Shown: positions 1 to 11,303 of the stretch, one piece after another
Numbering within the stretch: the stretch's first letter is position 1
Layout of the letters: the number at the start of each line of letters is the position of its first letter
Assembly: GCA_958450365.1 (NCBI GenBank)
Contig: CAUEEP010000899.1
Span: 613,501 to 677,500 of the forward strand
DNA: 64,000 bases
Direction: 5' to 3'
From: Mesorhabditis belari
Taxonomy: Eukaryota; Nematoda; Chromadorea; Rhabditida; Rhabditidae
Translations under genes and position numbers: made by a program
Notes under the pieces: model-generated
What the model was told of the DNA's origin: nothing
Databases searched by the model: none
Seen by the model: only the letters and a program-made list of their open reading frames with translations

Positions 1-1
1 C

Positions 2-746
2 AGGGATCTTTCAGAAGCTTCAGTTTACGAACGTAAGTTTGTTCGTTTTTATATGGTCTGGAGTAGCAATTTTGATGCTTTTGCTGAAATGCTTAAAGTA
101 AGCTGTCAATTATCCGGTCAAAGCGTTAAAAAGCTGTCGTGTCGTTATCTTTTTGGCAATACTCGTTCCCCGTTAGACCCGCTCAGATAAAATGGTAAAA
201 CAAGGCTCTGTGTCTGTGACCTTTTGTGGACGATTTTAGTTTCGAATCGTGCGGAAAATCTTGGGATCTTGCAAACTTTTGGAGTTCGGATCCTGAGCTT
301 AAATTATGCAAGAAACAAGAAATTTTAACACTTAGTACAATACTTGGATTCTAAATCGAGTTTCCATTTTTATAGTTGGAGAATTTAGTGAATTGAAATC
401 TCGTGGAGAACCTAAATTGACAAATTGCTTTAAAGGCGCAGACCAGTGTAGACGCATTGATGTACAACTACTTAGTTTGTTTTAAGCACTTTTAATCTGT
501 TTCCTTTCAGTATACGCACTCCCGAAGCTCTACAGCAAACTTCTCTACTGTGTCGCGTGTGCAATCCACAGCAAAGTGGTGAGGAATCGTTCTCGAGAAG
601 CTCGTCGCGATCGCCGGCCGCCACCACGATTTGGACAACAACAACAAGTACAACAGCCACGTCCTGGACAACAACAAGTACAACAGCCACGTCCTGGACA
701 ACAACAAGTACAACAGCCGCGTCCTGGACAGCCGCCACGAAACTAA
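2..746 (+). CDS. rps-26: 40S ribosomal protein eS26, 3' part (two exons)
   Basis: Small-subunit ribosomal protein eS26, which sits near the mRNA exit channel. The visible exons are 2-32 and 511-746, joined over an intron of 478 bases (GTAAGT...TTTCAG) through a split Leu codon. The first gives [10 protein letters not shown]. The second continues with YALPKLY, the zinc-site run [12 protein letters not shown] and the family hallmark [11 protein letters not shown] followed by PPPRFG, so the match to eS26 is unambiguous. The N-terminal half, including the first Cys pair of the zinc finger, lies left of the window. After PPPRFG the protein does not end as in vertebrates: it carries three exact [10 protein letters not shown] decapeptides and stops after GQPPRN. 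A poly(A) signal follows 18 bases after the stop. Confidence 0.95.
639..728 (+). repeat. 3 x 30-bp coding minisatellite in rps-26
   Basis: Three in-frame 30-bp units each encode [10 protein letters not shown]. They differ only by a silent change in the last unit (CCA to CCG). Such near identity implies recent amplification or homogenisation inside an otherwise rigidly conserved gene. Confidence 0.9.
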
Positions 747-763
747 AGTATCTTTTTTCACGT

Positions 764-769
764 AATAAA
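764..769 (+). terminator. poly(A) signal of rps-26
   Basis: AATAAA lies 18 bases downstream of the rps-26 stop codon, the usual distance in compact nematode 3' UTRs. Confidence 0.6.
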
Positions 770-1554
770 TTGTTGAACTTTTGGTCGGCTCTAACGTAAT
801 TCAAGAAGTAGTAGTTTCAGAAAATGATTTTAAAAAATGATATACACTGAGTTGTGAAAAAATCCTAGCTTTGAGAAAATATTACCAATTTAAAACTATG
901 TGATCTCACCGCTAGTTAATGTTATTTAAGAACTAAAAAACGTATTTGATGTCATTTTTGTCTTTTGGCGCTTTTCGGTCGGGTGCGCAAATAAAAGATG
1001 GCTTTTATCCCGCCCCCTATTTTTTTACTTTTTTACTTGAATTCATCTTAGTTTATACATTTAACTTGACTTTACACATTTTTTTAATATATTCATTTCT
1101 TAAACCCTTTTTTGGGGTGGTTAACAATTTGGAAACGCAAGAAAAATGGATGAAGAAAGAAAATAAAGTATGGTATCGACATTTTGAATTCATTTCAGCG
1201 TCAATTCTTTTTGGTGGCCGATTCGTTCCGAAATTGAAATTGATTTCAAGAAAATATACATAGTGCTGAGTTGTGAAACAGATCTAGCTTTGGGGAAATA
1301 TTGAGTGAATATCTATCTATGTGAACTGTGATTTATTTGCTTTTTTCCCTTTCTTTTGCGCTGGCAATGTTTAGCAATTCTCTGATCAAAAAACTGAGTT
1401 ATTTTCTAGTCTTCTTTAAGTTCAAAATTCAAATTTGTTTTGTTTTTCCCATTCTCCAATATTCCTACTGGACTCAGGGAAATGTCTTAAAAAGCTCAAA
1501 ATCGTTGATCTTTTCGGATATTTTGAGTGAACAAATGCTTCAATCATTACATTC
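770..1554. other. intergenic, no supported gene
   Basis: AT-rich sequence with two unremarkable open frames (946-1263, 1328-1639) that lack splice context or recognisable motifs. Two loosely similar direct segments (843-905 and 1261-1330, both with TGAGTTGTGAAA...CTAGCTTT) are the only visible structure. The homology to the right-hand ints-1 gene begins at about 1555. Confidence 0.5.
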
Positions 1555-3519
1555 GTGTAAATGGAGTCTTTGGCATGCATGGAACTCGTTGAAGGTAGTT
1601 GAAAGGTTTGTGATTGGAAAAGAACTGTTTAATATTTAAGTTAGGTTTTGAAAGACGCTCAACCACCACCGGTTGTTGCGGGGATTTTGCAGAATTTTGC
1701 ATCGACAATAGCAACAGCAAAGAAAACGCAGAAGGTAACGTTTAAATGTGGTTCTTTTTAAAAAAACTGTTTAGGTTCAATTGAATAACGCTGACGATGT
1801 CCTTAAACAACTGCAGGAAAAAGACGATATCAACAATGCCGAACGTTCACGGTATGTTATTAAAAAAATTGATTAGCCGTTAAATTTTAGCCTTGTTGCT
1901 TACTTTCTTCAATTCCGCCCCGAGATTGTCGATGGTGGAAAGCATATGATGGAACAAGCAGAGGCGTTGTTTCTATCCAAGAAGTAAAAAAAGACTTAAC
2001 AATCTTTGTTATCATCTAGTTTTAGTCAAACAGTTGTCTGGCTTTGCTCCCAATTACCGCAACATTGTCTCCCCGAAACGATGGTATCGGTTCTCGCCTT
2101 TCTTCTCTCAAGTTTCAATTCCAAGTAAATGCTTTGCGTGGGCTCTAAAAAATCTCTAAATTTCAGATTGAATCCCTCATCTGTGCTGTCATTTCTATCA
2201 TTTTGTGCGAACAGTGGAAATGGTTTAGCCTTCAAGAAGGCTAACGATGCACAGGTTTAATTACAATTTTTAAAATGTTAAAGATTTGAATTTAGTTAAA
2301 TGTGCTTGCTCAATACTTGTGTGCTGCTGTGTTGGTCGACACGAAGTTTGACGAATTGGCCGTCTCAATTGTTGTTGCTGTGGTAGGTACCTTAAAAGGC
2401 ATGAGGAATCCTCGGATGTCGAATTCTCCGATCACAACCTTATAAGACGTAGAAGATTTTTCTTGAACAAGCCTGACTGTTTTTCACTAAAGATGCTGAT
2501 TTTAGGAAACATCTGTCGGTTCACGAGTTCTCCGTCCAATCATCGAAACTTGCATACGAGAGGCAGGCCTAGGACTCGCCTTGGTTAAACAAGAGCCAAT
2601 TAAACGACTGATCTCAAATGTAAACGAAAGATATCCTTGTAAGTGTTGGGTTCTCAGTGTTTCGATTGTTTTTTTCAGGCTTGCAAGTTGATATGATCAA
2701 CGGCTTGGCGTTGCTATCCTTTGTGAATTGGCGTGCCGATGAGTCGGACAATAAAGCAACCCAACTGCTCACCGGGGCATTTAGCGTAAAATTTCTGATA
2801 TCTTTCAAGAATCTTGATATTTTAGGCAGCAAATCCGGAGAATGCGAAGAAAATGGTGGATCAACTCGAAACATTGTTGAGAGTTTATCCAAAAATCATT
2901 GAAAGGTAGTATTTATCTATCAATATCAATTTAAGACTTATCTTTAGACAAATCGGAATGCTATCAAGATTGCTTGCACAATTGGTGTCGATGAATTCTC
3001 GAAATGTCAAAGAGCGAATGTTGGTTTCAGCTACATTTCGGCGTGAAACCTTGTGGAAATTACTAAAGTTTCATTTAGGTCACTGGTTGCCTTCTCGATT
3101 CGTGTTCTTTATCAATTGATACCCGTCGCCGAACAAGGAACACTGGAACACATCGACGCTTTGATTTCAGTCCTGATTTCGTTTGCTGAGGTAAGACTTT
3201 TGTCAATTTTTCACACTCATTGTTATTTAGCGTCATCTTTTGGAGAAACGCCAAACGATCAATGAGACGATTTTGAGGACATGCTTACGATACTTGGATT
3301 CGCACCAAACACGCGCACAAGCTCTTCTCAGTGAGCATCCCGAGACGATTTTGAAGTTAGTTTTGTTACAATTAGATTTGCAATTCTCATTTCTGGCAAC
3401 CACCAAAAAATCCGGGTAATTTCAATTCATTTACATCTTTTAGACTCTGTGATGGAATCGCGGATCGCTACTTCGTCGAACAGATTCAGGCCGCTGTCAG
3501 AGGAGCAAGGACTAATTGA
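1555..3519 (+). pseudogene. ints-1 3' fragment (inverted copy of the intact gene's C-terminal third)
   Basis: This is an inverted, near-identical copy of the last part of ints-1 (19265-21465). The exons and introns correspond one to one, and it ends with the same RGART...stop, reading TN where the intact gene has TNN, followed by AATAAA at 3593. The left edge at about 1555 falls inside an exon, so there is no promoter or start codon. Relative to the intact gene a block of about 200 bases, including an exon, is missing near 1620. The remaining splice sites and frames look preserved, so it may still be transcribed by read-through from rps-26, but it cannot encode a complete Integrator subunit. 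Confidence 0.8.
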
Positions 3520-3863
3520 ATGTGTACATTTTTTTGTGATGAACGGGTACATTCTCTTCTTTTTATTACAGATGTTGTTTGTTTTGACTTTGAATAAATG
3601 GCAAAATTCATTAATCATATTTTAGGTGTGCTCCGATGTAGTGTTGCGCCAGTTGAAGGGGTCGACTCTGGTTTCTAGTTGATCTAGCACTGTGTTTAAC
3701 GCGTTCTTTGGAACGAAGCCTAAGTAAATATAAATTATTATAATATAATACTAAAGAAATTTTCAAAAATTTTGAATCGGAATTTATAAAAAGCAAATTC
3801 CATGCTCAAAAAACCTCGGGAGGAAAAGCTAGCGCTGAGTCGCTAAGTTACACCCTCTCTCCC

Positions 3864-4068
3864 CTACTAAACAATGGAGAAATTGTTTATTCTTCAGGAA
3901 ATTCCTTACTTTGTTACACTTCGTGATTTATATCTAGCCAATTCATACACTGCATCAATCGTTTCAATGCTCAATCCCTCGATGAATGGAAGCATCTCAT
4001 CTGAATGTAACAATTGGGATTTGCGTAGTATTAGCTATAAACATCGTGGGATTCTTATAATTTTTTGT
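3864..4068 (-). pseudogene. displaced copy of one ints-1 internal exon with flanking intron sequence
   Basis: The minus strand reads the exon DEMLPFIEGLSIETID...RYKSRSVTK with the same acceptor and donor as in ints-1 at about 24.09-24.30 kb. Here it stands alone downstream of the ints-1 3' fragment and points against it. The mirror-image copy at 18.7-18.9 kb lies in the same relative place beside the intact gene, so the displacement predates the large inverted duplication. Confidence 0.7.
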
Positions 4069-4597
4069 GTCACTGGGTTGGGGTCTTGTTTCAACAGCAG
4101 AGCTGTTTTTGCTCCGGGTTCGGACAAGGTTGAGGTTGTCGATCAACTCGTAAAAAAAGATCCTTGTACCAAGAATTTGCTTTTGCTGCTTCTGTTGATC
4201 TTTGTTATAGATAACCACAAATTTAGGTATTTTAATTCAGAATACTTCAACTTAATCCGTATTTTAAGCGTATTTCTAATCATCCTGTAGTTCATTTCAC
4301 TCGCCCATTAAACAATCCGATGGTCGTGTTATCACATTGAAACAATCATGTTTTTCACATTTATAATAATTATAATAAAAAATAATTCAGATGAATGAGA
4401 AAGCAAACAAAATAAAAGAGTCAGTTCAATCAATTTTTCAAATCAAATAGAATGGTTAAAATCAGCTCGATTAACAACAAGTTACATAAAGAAGCTAAAA
4501 TCCGTAACTCCAAGAGATCTTATGAAGTTTCTTTTGTCTCATCGAATTTGCTGAGCAGCTTCTAAACTTTGAGAATAATAAATGCCCTATTTTGAAA

Positions 4598-6402
4598 TTA
4601 AACCTCAATCCCAGTGTTGCATGATCGCAAATCGCCCAAATATTTCTCACAAATCCCCTCAAATTTCCCAGCAATAGCTCTGAAAGTTGTTTTTTCTTTT
4701 TCAAAATTCTTTAAACTTACAAACAATCCGCCTTTTCGTACTCTGCTGGATCATAATTTAACCCCTCAATTTTGCCGGCTTTTTCGAGAGCTTTCTGAAG
4801 AATCTCTGGAATTTATCACAAAATTTGAAAAATTTACCGCTTGAAAATTGTGGATGTTTTTAATCAAATCCGCTTGAAGTTCGGGAAAACAGACATCATA
4901 AGCTTCAATTTGCGGGGTGATCACTTCACAAGTTGCATTCATCAATTTCTTCACCTGAAAATGGAATGTTCTTCTCGCTATTTGTAGATTCGTTCTTTTC
5001 TTTCTACCTCTCCAACTTCCAAATCGACAATTTGATGCTGACCGATGCTTTTTCATTCCACATAAAGAGCAAAGCTAAATTTTGAGTTATACTTTCGTTT
5101 TACACATCATGAGTGTAGTTTTGGAAATTCTCTAATATCCCTGAAAACGTTAACTGAAATATGCACACAATTATCCAAAAATAAACTTTTATTTTCAAAG
5201 ATCTCCTCTCAACGCACCATTACTTCTCCACAATCGTTACATTGAAACATTTCAAGCAAAGGCGCCTAAATAGATTTTGACAACGTTAAATCTAGAGGAA
5301 AACCTCTTTTTTGCAATCACCACATGTTCTTTTCAATTCAATTTGTCGTTTCTCCGACAGTTCTCGCAACAACACTGAATGATTTTAACGATTCAAGGAT
5401 GATAGAAAAGCAACCAACTTTTCAATGGATTCTCCCATGATTCTTGAGCATAAGTCCAGTTTTGTGTGCATTGTGGACATTCGAGAACATATTTGAAGTT
5501 GAAGAAAGATATGGTTTTTCGTTTTGACATTTGAGCAAAACACCCATTACATATCCCGTGGCCACATTGGAGGATGAATGGTTCTCTTTGTGAGTTTTCG
5601 ATTGAATCTAATGTTTCATCATTTTCTAAGTGTACAATGAAATCACCCACATTCTTCATTACAAACCGGACACTCAGGAATTGTGATTGATTTTGTTTGA
5701 ACGTATCCCATCAAATTTTGATCCAATGTAAAGCACCCACTTGAGAGTAATTCTAAAGCAATTTGATTGTGTTCGTTTTTCAAAGAGATACTACAGGGTG
5801 CGCCAAAATTACGGCATTTCAGCAGATTGCATCCCAAGCACCGAAATCATTTCAAAAATTCTAAGTGTTATATAGTGAATTGAAGCCTGAAATCTTGCCT
5901 ACATTTCTGTAACAAAAGAATTGATTTTGATTAGAGTTTAGCAGCTCATTTTTCAGACGGTCAAATCCCAATCCGACCAGTCTCCGGCACGCTTCTATTA
6001 TTTCCAAATTATTTCCAAATTTTCTTTGATTACTTTCAAGTTTACTCACCCATCAAGCAATATGAAGGATGCGCCATGATAAGGAAACAATTGTGATCTT
6101 TGCATTGATGTGCTCGAATCACTGGGGCTATTGCTCCTTGTTCTTCATGACATTTCATGCACACTGTTTGAATATCATAACACCAAGTTTGTGTCGGTGT
6201 ATTTACTTCATTCGCCGTTTTAGAGTCTGAAATACAATTCTATTGTTACAATAAGTTAATGAAAAAAATAATGCGCTTTTTTGAATTCAAACTAAAACTT
6301 ACACGGCGTCGAACAGAGTGCACAATTGAGCGATTTGAAAGTCGAAACGGCACGCTTGTATGGGTCGATGATCGCATCTCGGTGCACTGACTGCTTGGCC
6401 AT
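4598..6402 (-). CDS. RING-finger / B-box-like (TRIM-type) protein, paralog of the gene at 16.5 kb
   Basis: Probable cytosolic ubiquitin ligase of a TRIM-like type. In order: exon 1 starts MAKQSVHRDAIIDPYKRA and carries NCALCSTP; exon 2 has CMKCHEEQGAIAP and the Cys/His run AHQCKDHNCF; then a C3HC4 RING (CPVCNEE...CGHGICNGCF...CPQC), a second CGDCKKE...CNDCG zinc cluster, a short B-box-like stretch, and a helical C-terminus. The RING needs a 43-base intron (GTGGGT...TTAG) that is open in another frame. The intron between exons 2 and 3 has grown by about 200 bases compared with the paralog. The start ATG follows a TTTAG acceptor. The 5' exon is unrelated to that of the paralog, whereas everything after it is near identical. 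Possibly functional; some 3' exons were not checked base by base. Confidence 0.65.
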
Positions 6403-6642
6403 TCTAAAGAGAGACATTTTTTTGAGAAAAAATAGTAAGTAAATAGTTAAATAAATAAAATCAACAAAAAAGACAAAAACAATATATAGGATGTAAGCAA
6501 AAATATGCAATATCAAAGATATCCCTAGTCTTCGTAATCCGGGACAACCCTTTACAGCTAAAACAACTAAAAAAATGGATGAAGAGGTTGAAAATCAGTA
6601 AAATACGAGATATTAAGCTTTTTAAAAGAAAAAAAAGACTTT

Positions 6643-7148
6643 TCATTGAGTAACAGGATAGACATTGCTGGGAAATATAAGAAAGCGTGAGTTGAAGGAA
6701 TGTTTGCGAGCACGGGAATGAGGCCGGGGTTTCGATTGATTGCGTCTTTCCGCAGCTTCTCCGGGAAACGATGTGGGTTGCCCAGGTTGCCCCAATAATG
6801 GAAAGGGCATCAACATTGTTTTTACAGTCTGTGGCATTGTTATTGGAACTGGCACGTTAGGTGGTACATTGACCGGTGATGCCGTTGGTGGTGTAGTTGA
6901 CATTCGTGCTCTTGGCACTGGTACATTATATTGGCCATAGAACAATCCTATTTCGCTGTACAAACCCCTGAAATGTTGATGGACTCTACTTTTTGATGGT
7001 TTTGAAACTTTACGTATACATTTTTGGTAAAATAAAAGACTAAACATTACCTGCGTCCAACAGGGTTGAAGATCAAATGACGAACACTTCCTTTGCAATT
7101 TTTGCATTGATCGATTTTCATTGACAAAGCCGAAATTTGCTCCTCCAT
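6643..7148 (-). CDS. small proline-rich protein, unknown
   Basis: I do not recognise this family. Two exons (7148-7051, 6967-6643) join in frame. The first begins MEEQISALSMKIDQCKNC, a short amphipathic stretch with a CxxC. The second is rich in Pro and Thr (VPVPRARMSTTPPTASPVNV, then PPNVPVPITMPQT), turns basic (RNQSKPRPHSRARKHSFNSR) and stops after YPVTQ. The start is uncertain: the frame is open further upstream and another exon could precede it. It lies about 240 bases upstream of the RING/TRIM-like gene on the same strand, and the same pair recurs as broken copies at 14.4-15.1 kb. Confidence 0.4.
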
Positions 7149-7573
7149 TTCGAGAACTTCGCAAAGAAATTCTGTCCCCAAAAAGTGCAATTGAATACTT
7201 TGAAAAGGAGAGAAATCAGAAAAGGCCAGGTAAAAATCGACTACTTTGGTGGTGAGAAATGTGAACAAAATCAGGATCAGAAATTTGACGAAAGCAATTT
7301 TTGATGGGTCAACAAATTTACTGATAATCCCACAATTCCACGATCAGATTTTCTTGAAAGAAAATGTCTATTTCTTCCATTTAAGACTTTCAGATCAACT
7401 TGAATTAACTTTTCTTTTCATCAAAACTTCCATTCTGAGTCTTAAACTCATCTAAATTTTCTAAATACTCAGGTTCCACATTTTCTTTAGCAATCCTTTC
7501 ACCGCCTTATCTCAGACATTAAAAGCTTGCTTAACAAATTCCAGTCCCTATCCGTTTACTCCTAGGAACGAAC

Positions 7574-8192
7574 AGCACAGTGATTTCTCAAAAACGAAGC
7601 CCTGAATTCTTCCCGGATTTTTTGATAACTTGACTATATTTCAAAAAGTTTTTGACAAGAAATCAAAGTGGGCTTCAGGTAAAAAAAAGAGATTTCTTCA
7701 GCTGAAGTGACTTGGTCACTTTTTGAGTGACCAGCCTTTAGAAAAGTTTTTAATGGGTTAATGAATAGGCAATGGGTCCCATTCAAAACCAAAAATCAAG
7801 TACTTAAAATAGGGAAAATTTGTGATTAAGGCAAATTTTATCTAATGCTTTAACTTTTCAGAATCACCTATTTTAGCAAACACTCAGTGCCAAGAAGATG
7901 ACACGAAAAAATTATTTTTTGAAATACAGCTTCTCTGTAAAAAATTTTTGGCCAAAAATAGAGATTATAGAGCGTATTGCTCATTTATGCTAGCTTTACT
8001 TTACAAGGAATCGTTTTTCTCGTGTAAAAAGTGAGCTGAATTTAAGCTGGAAAATAATCATTTTTCAAAAATCTCTAAAATTTTAAGGGAAAGCTGAACT
8101 CATTTTTTACAAATAATTTCTTGGAGTGAACTTGCAAATGATAGAAAAAAAGTGTTCTTCAATTGGTGGATTCGTTTTTAAGAAATTCAAGC
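7574..8192. repeat. arm of a ~620-bp inverted repeat (partner 29597-30205)
   Basis: This non-coding AT-rich block is the reverse complement of 29597-30205, which lies inside the mecr intron. Landmarks are GGTCACTTTTTGAGTGACC near 7715 and the mirrored string near 30060. It holds no coding signal in either frame. The surrounding stretch 7269-8400 has nothing else that can be supported. Confidence 0.75.
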
Positions 8193-8399
8193 CAGTAAGG
8201 GTCCCTAGATAAATAAAAAAGATTTAGAAATTGTTAAAAACTCTTTTAACTGATAGCCATTGGGAGAAAATGTACGAAAAAGGTGTTCAAAAGTAAAATC
8301 ATTTTATTTTACCCGGACTCCATAGCGAATCTTCCAAGAAAATCCACGTGGTCCCCTACATGAAATTGTTTGTCAAAAATATTTTTAATCCTTACAAAA

Positions 8400-10985
8400 A
8401 TCATACCTCAGGGAACCATAAATCGAGTAATTCTTTTCGTGCAACTCCCTTTTCTGAATGCAACGATGAGCAGAGGAGTGGAATTTGAGAAACAATCACA
8501 TCATAATCGAGATGAATCTAAATAAATGGATCGCTGAAATGACCTTGATAATATTGCCAACACCAACCTTTGCTTTCTTAAACTGTACTACACAAAGATT
8601 GTCGCTGGTAAGGCCAACTTCTCCACGTTTTTTCATAAGAATTGCCTTTTTCACTTGCCCGGCCAATGAGATGATGAATGAATAACGCTCCGTTCCGAAA
8701 TTTCTCAAAGTAGGGACGATTTGAAGAAACTCGACAGGGTCATCGTCATCACCAATTGATTCGAGTTTCTAAATTTAGGAAGTATTTACAATCTCGATTG
8801 ATGAATGACTAAAAACAGGTATTTAATAACTGTTATTATTCTAAAAAATATCTATTTCATAATTTAGTATTAGAGTGGCAATTCTCTGCACTGATGTGCT
8901 TGTACAAGTTGTCTGTTTTATTGCTATATCAGAAAAACTATACCGTAATTGCATAACGGCTTCACCAGTGCCGACAAGTTCGATGAATTCGTGCAGAAGG
9001 TCCGGAGAACGAGTTTCGCATAGACGAGCGCCAATCTAATCATAAATTAATCCCATTTTGTCAACAGCGTATCAAACCTTGTGCGCTTTGCAAAATGCTC
9101 CGATAGAAGCGATGAGTTCAGCCGGTGGAGCACGATATATATCACTAAATTTGGATATGTACTTGCTTAATGATCGATCAAACCTCATCGGATTGACAAA
9201 GCAGATTTTGTTCAGTTCGCTTTCTTCCAGTGAAAGGTTTGCATTGTGAGAATCGGCCTAAACAAATGAATTAGAAGCATTTAATGAGTATCCCTTTTGG
9301 ATAGCTGAATAGCCTCAACTTGTGGGGAACTTCAAAAATAATCCGACCTTTTCGATCTCAAGAATCACATGCTGTTGTTCTTTCATCAACGAATTTTCAT
9401 TTTCTTTGATCTTCTTTGCAAGTGTGGCCAGTAAAACCACATTTCTAAAATCGAGTCAATTAAAATTATCCTCAATGTTGACACCGAGGAAGAATAGAAG
9501 CTCCAAAGCATGTTTTTAAACCTGAAAAAAAAAGAAATTTCTAATTAAAGTTTGAGTCCACCTTAGGTTTTTGGAACCAATTGTCCATTCGCGATGCTGC
9601 CGCAAGTCTGATTTCACCAAGTCCTAGAAAAAATTAAACTAACAATAAACTGTGCCTTTTAATTATACCACAAAAGACGGTGCGCAGAAGTTTCGGCGAA
9701 TCAGTCTGTTGTTCCAATGATCGCCGTAAAAACTAAAGCGCACGTCTAACCAAAAAAGCCAACTGAGAATTACCGTGAGTGCATCCGCAACAATGTTAAT
9801 CCTCAGAGGTGGCAGTGTTTCGTCTTCTTTGTCCTCATTCGGTTCTAAATATTTAAATTGATTACTAACGCAAATGCAAGAATTGTTTGATTTTTCAACA
9901 TTCAGCTAATTGCACTAGCGCTTTATAATCAAGTTGCATTCTGGAAAATTCGGTATCATTATTCTGACGCTAGTTTGGTTGCTTGTATAAGATCAGTAGA
10001 TACTTGAATGGATCTATTGAAAAAATTGAGCATGAATAAATACGGCATGGATCTATTTTTGGCAAATCAGTTCTTTTTGCTGTGCTATTACAATTTTCTT
10101 TTCTAATAAAACTCTAAAAAGAACGTTTTCCAGTCTCCTTCTCCTTTCGTCGTCTCTTCTGCTCTTTTTCTCGTTCCTCTTCCGTCATCCCTTCTGTATT
10201 TGGCGGAAATTTGTCAACGACATCCTAAAAATTTCACTGTAAAAGCAAATTTTTGTGCACTTACTGAATTAGGAATCCATGCAGGCGGTGAAATTTCCCC
10301 GGCGGTCATTTTGTACAGCACTGAATCAAACGATGGAAACTTCGTGTTGAATCGTTTCAAAATCAACGAGACGAGTTGTTCACTGTGCGGCTAAAACATG
10401 TTATCTGAAGATTCTCAAGAAAAAGTACAACAAACCTTGTCAATCCAAATGCGTTCTCCCAAACAATCGGCAAGAAATGCTTGCAGGAGAAATGGATGTA
10501 ATTGGGGTTGACTCCTAATATTAAACATTAAAAACACTGGTTTATTTGAAAGGGGATGGTTCCTCGTTTCGTGGTTTCTTCGTCAAAGGGATGGCGTTGT
10601 GAGCAGAGACCTGTAATTTTAAAACCATTAATTGAAAACACTTTCAGTTATTCTCAATGCTTGTTAATTGTTACAATCTATTACTTAGCTTCAAAGCTAA
10701 TTTACTCAGAGGTTTCGCAATGTTTGACACGTCCCATCAAACCAGTCTACCATTACCATTGAAATCCGTCGTTTTCCTGGTTCCATTGCATTGATCGATG
10801 GATGGGGTCTCATCGCCACATCTTCGGGCCTCAGTGAGCCTGCTGGAAGCATGGTCTTTTTAAGCTTTCTCGGAAGCCCACTCATCCTGAAATCAAACAA
10901 TTAAGATACTTATTTTGAGTCAGTTTGAGACACATTAAACTTGTTAGCGAGATTCATATTGAGGAAAACCAACACTAGTTTTGCT
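8400..10985 (-). pseudogene. ints-1 5'/middle fragment with internal deletions (direct copy)
   Basis: Direct copy of 22190-28330 in the same orientation, cut by at least four deletions whose counterparts are about 22432-22705, 22860-23215, 23870-26150 and 27200-27895. It keeps the start exon (ATG at 10885; MSGLPRKLKKTML), the LGERIW exon region and the ELLDLWFPE-adjacent region. With more than 3 kb of internal sequence gone the exons no longer form a coherent subunit. It lies next to, but on the opposite strand from, the other ints-1 fragment at 1.5-3.5 kb. Confidence 0.8.
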
Positions 10986-11039
10986 TTCAAATACACGATT
11001 CAACAATTGCCTTTAGTGGCCCCGCAAGTACCAGACACT

Positions 11040-11262
11040 TGTTCAAGTTTCAAGTAAAGAAACCGTATGCTTACCTTTACATTGTCCTTATTTTCGTAGC
11101 ATCTACTCATCCAAAAACTGTAAAGTTTGTTATCCTTGAAGATTAATGGTCCAGTTGAAATCTAAATTTGAAAAATATAAAAAAAATAGAAAAATTTCTA
11201 GAAAAAAGTGGTTGCGCGCTCATTCCACCATAAGTGAAAATAACTCCATTATGATCAAGTGC
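11040..11262 (-). pseudogene. mecr exon fragment
   Basis: Corresponds to 28800-29015, the exon that reads [14 protein letters not shown] in mecr and the end of the preceding exon. Here the exon reads [15 protein letters not shown], so the Trp is changed to Cys. It joins ints-1 sequence directly on its left and the MARCH pseudogene directly on its right (junction at about 11262), marking two rearrangement breakpoints. Confidence 0.75.
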
Positions 11263-11303
11263 AATTTATTACCTCACATTAACTAAATCTTTCCAAGTAT
11301 CGT

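Noticed and set aside
557..799. Thr/Ser-rich open frame ([11 protein letters not shown]...)
   Set aside because: Out-of-frame shadow of the rps-26 last exon; the eS26 frame explains the same bases. The minus-strand Val-rich frames here are also repeat shadows.
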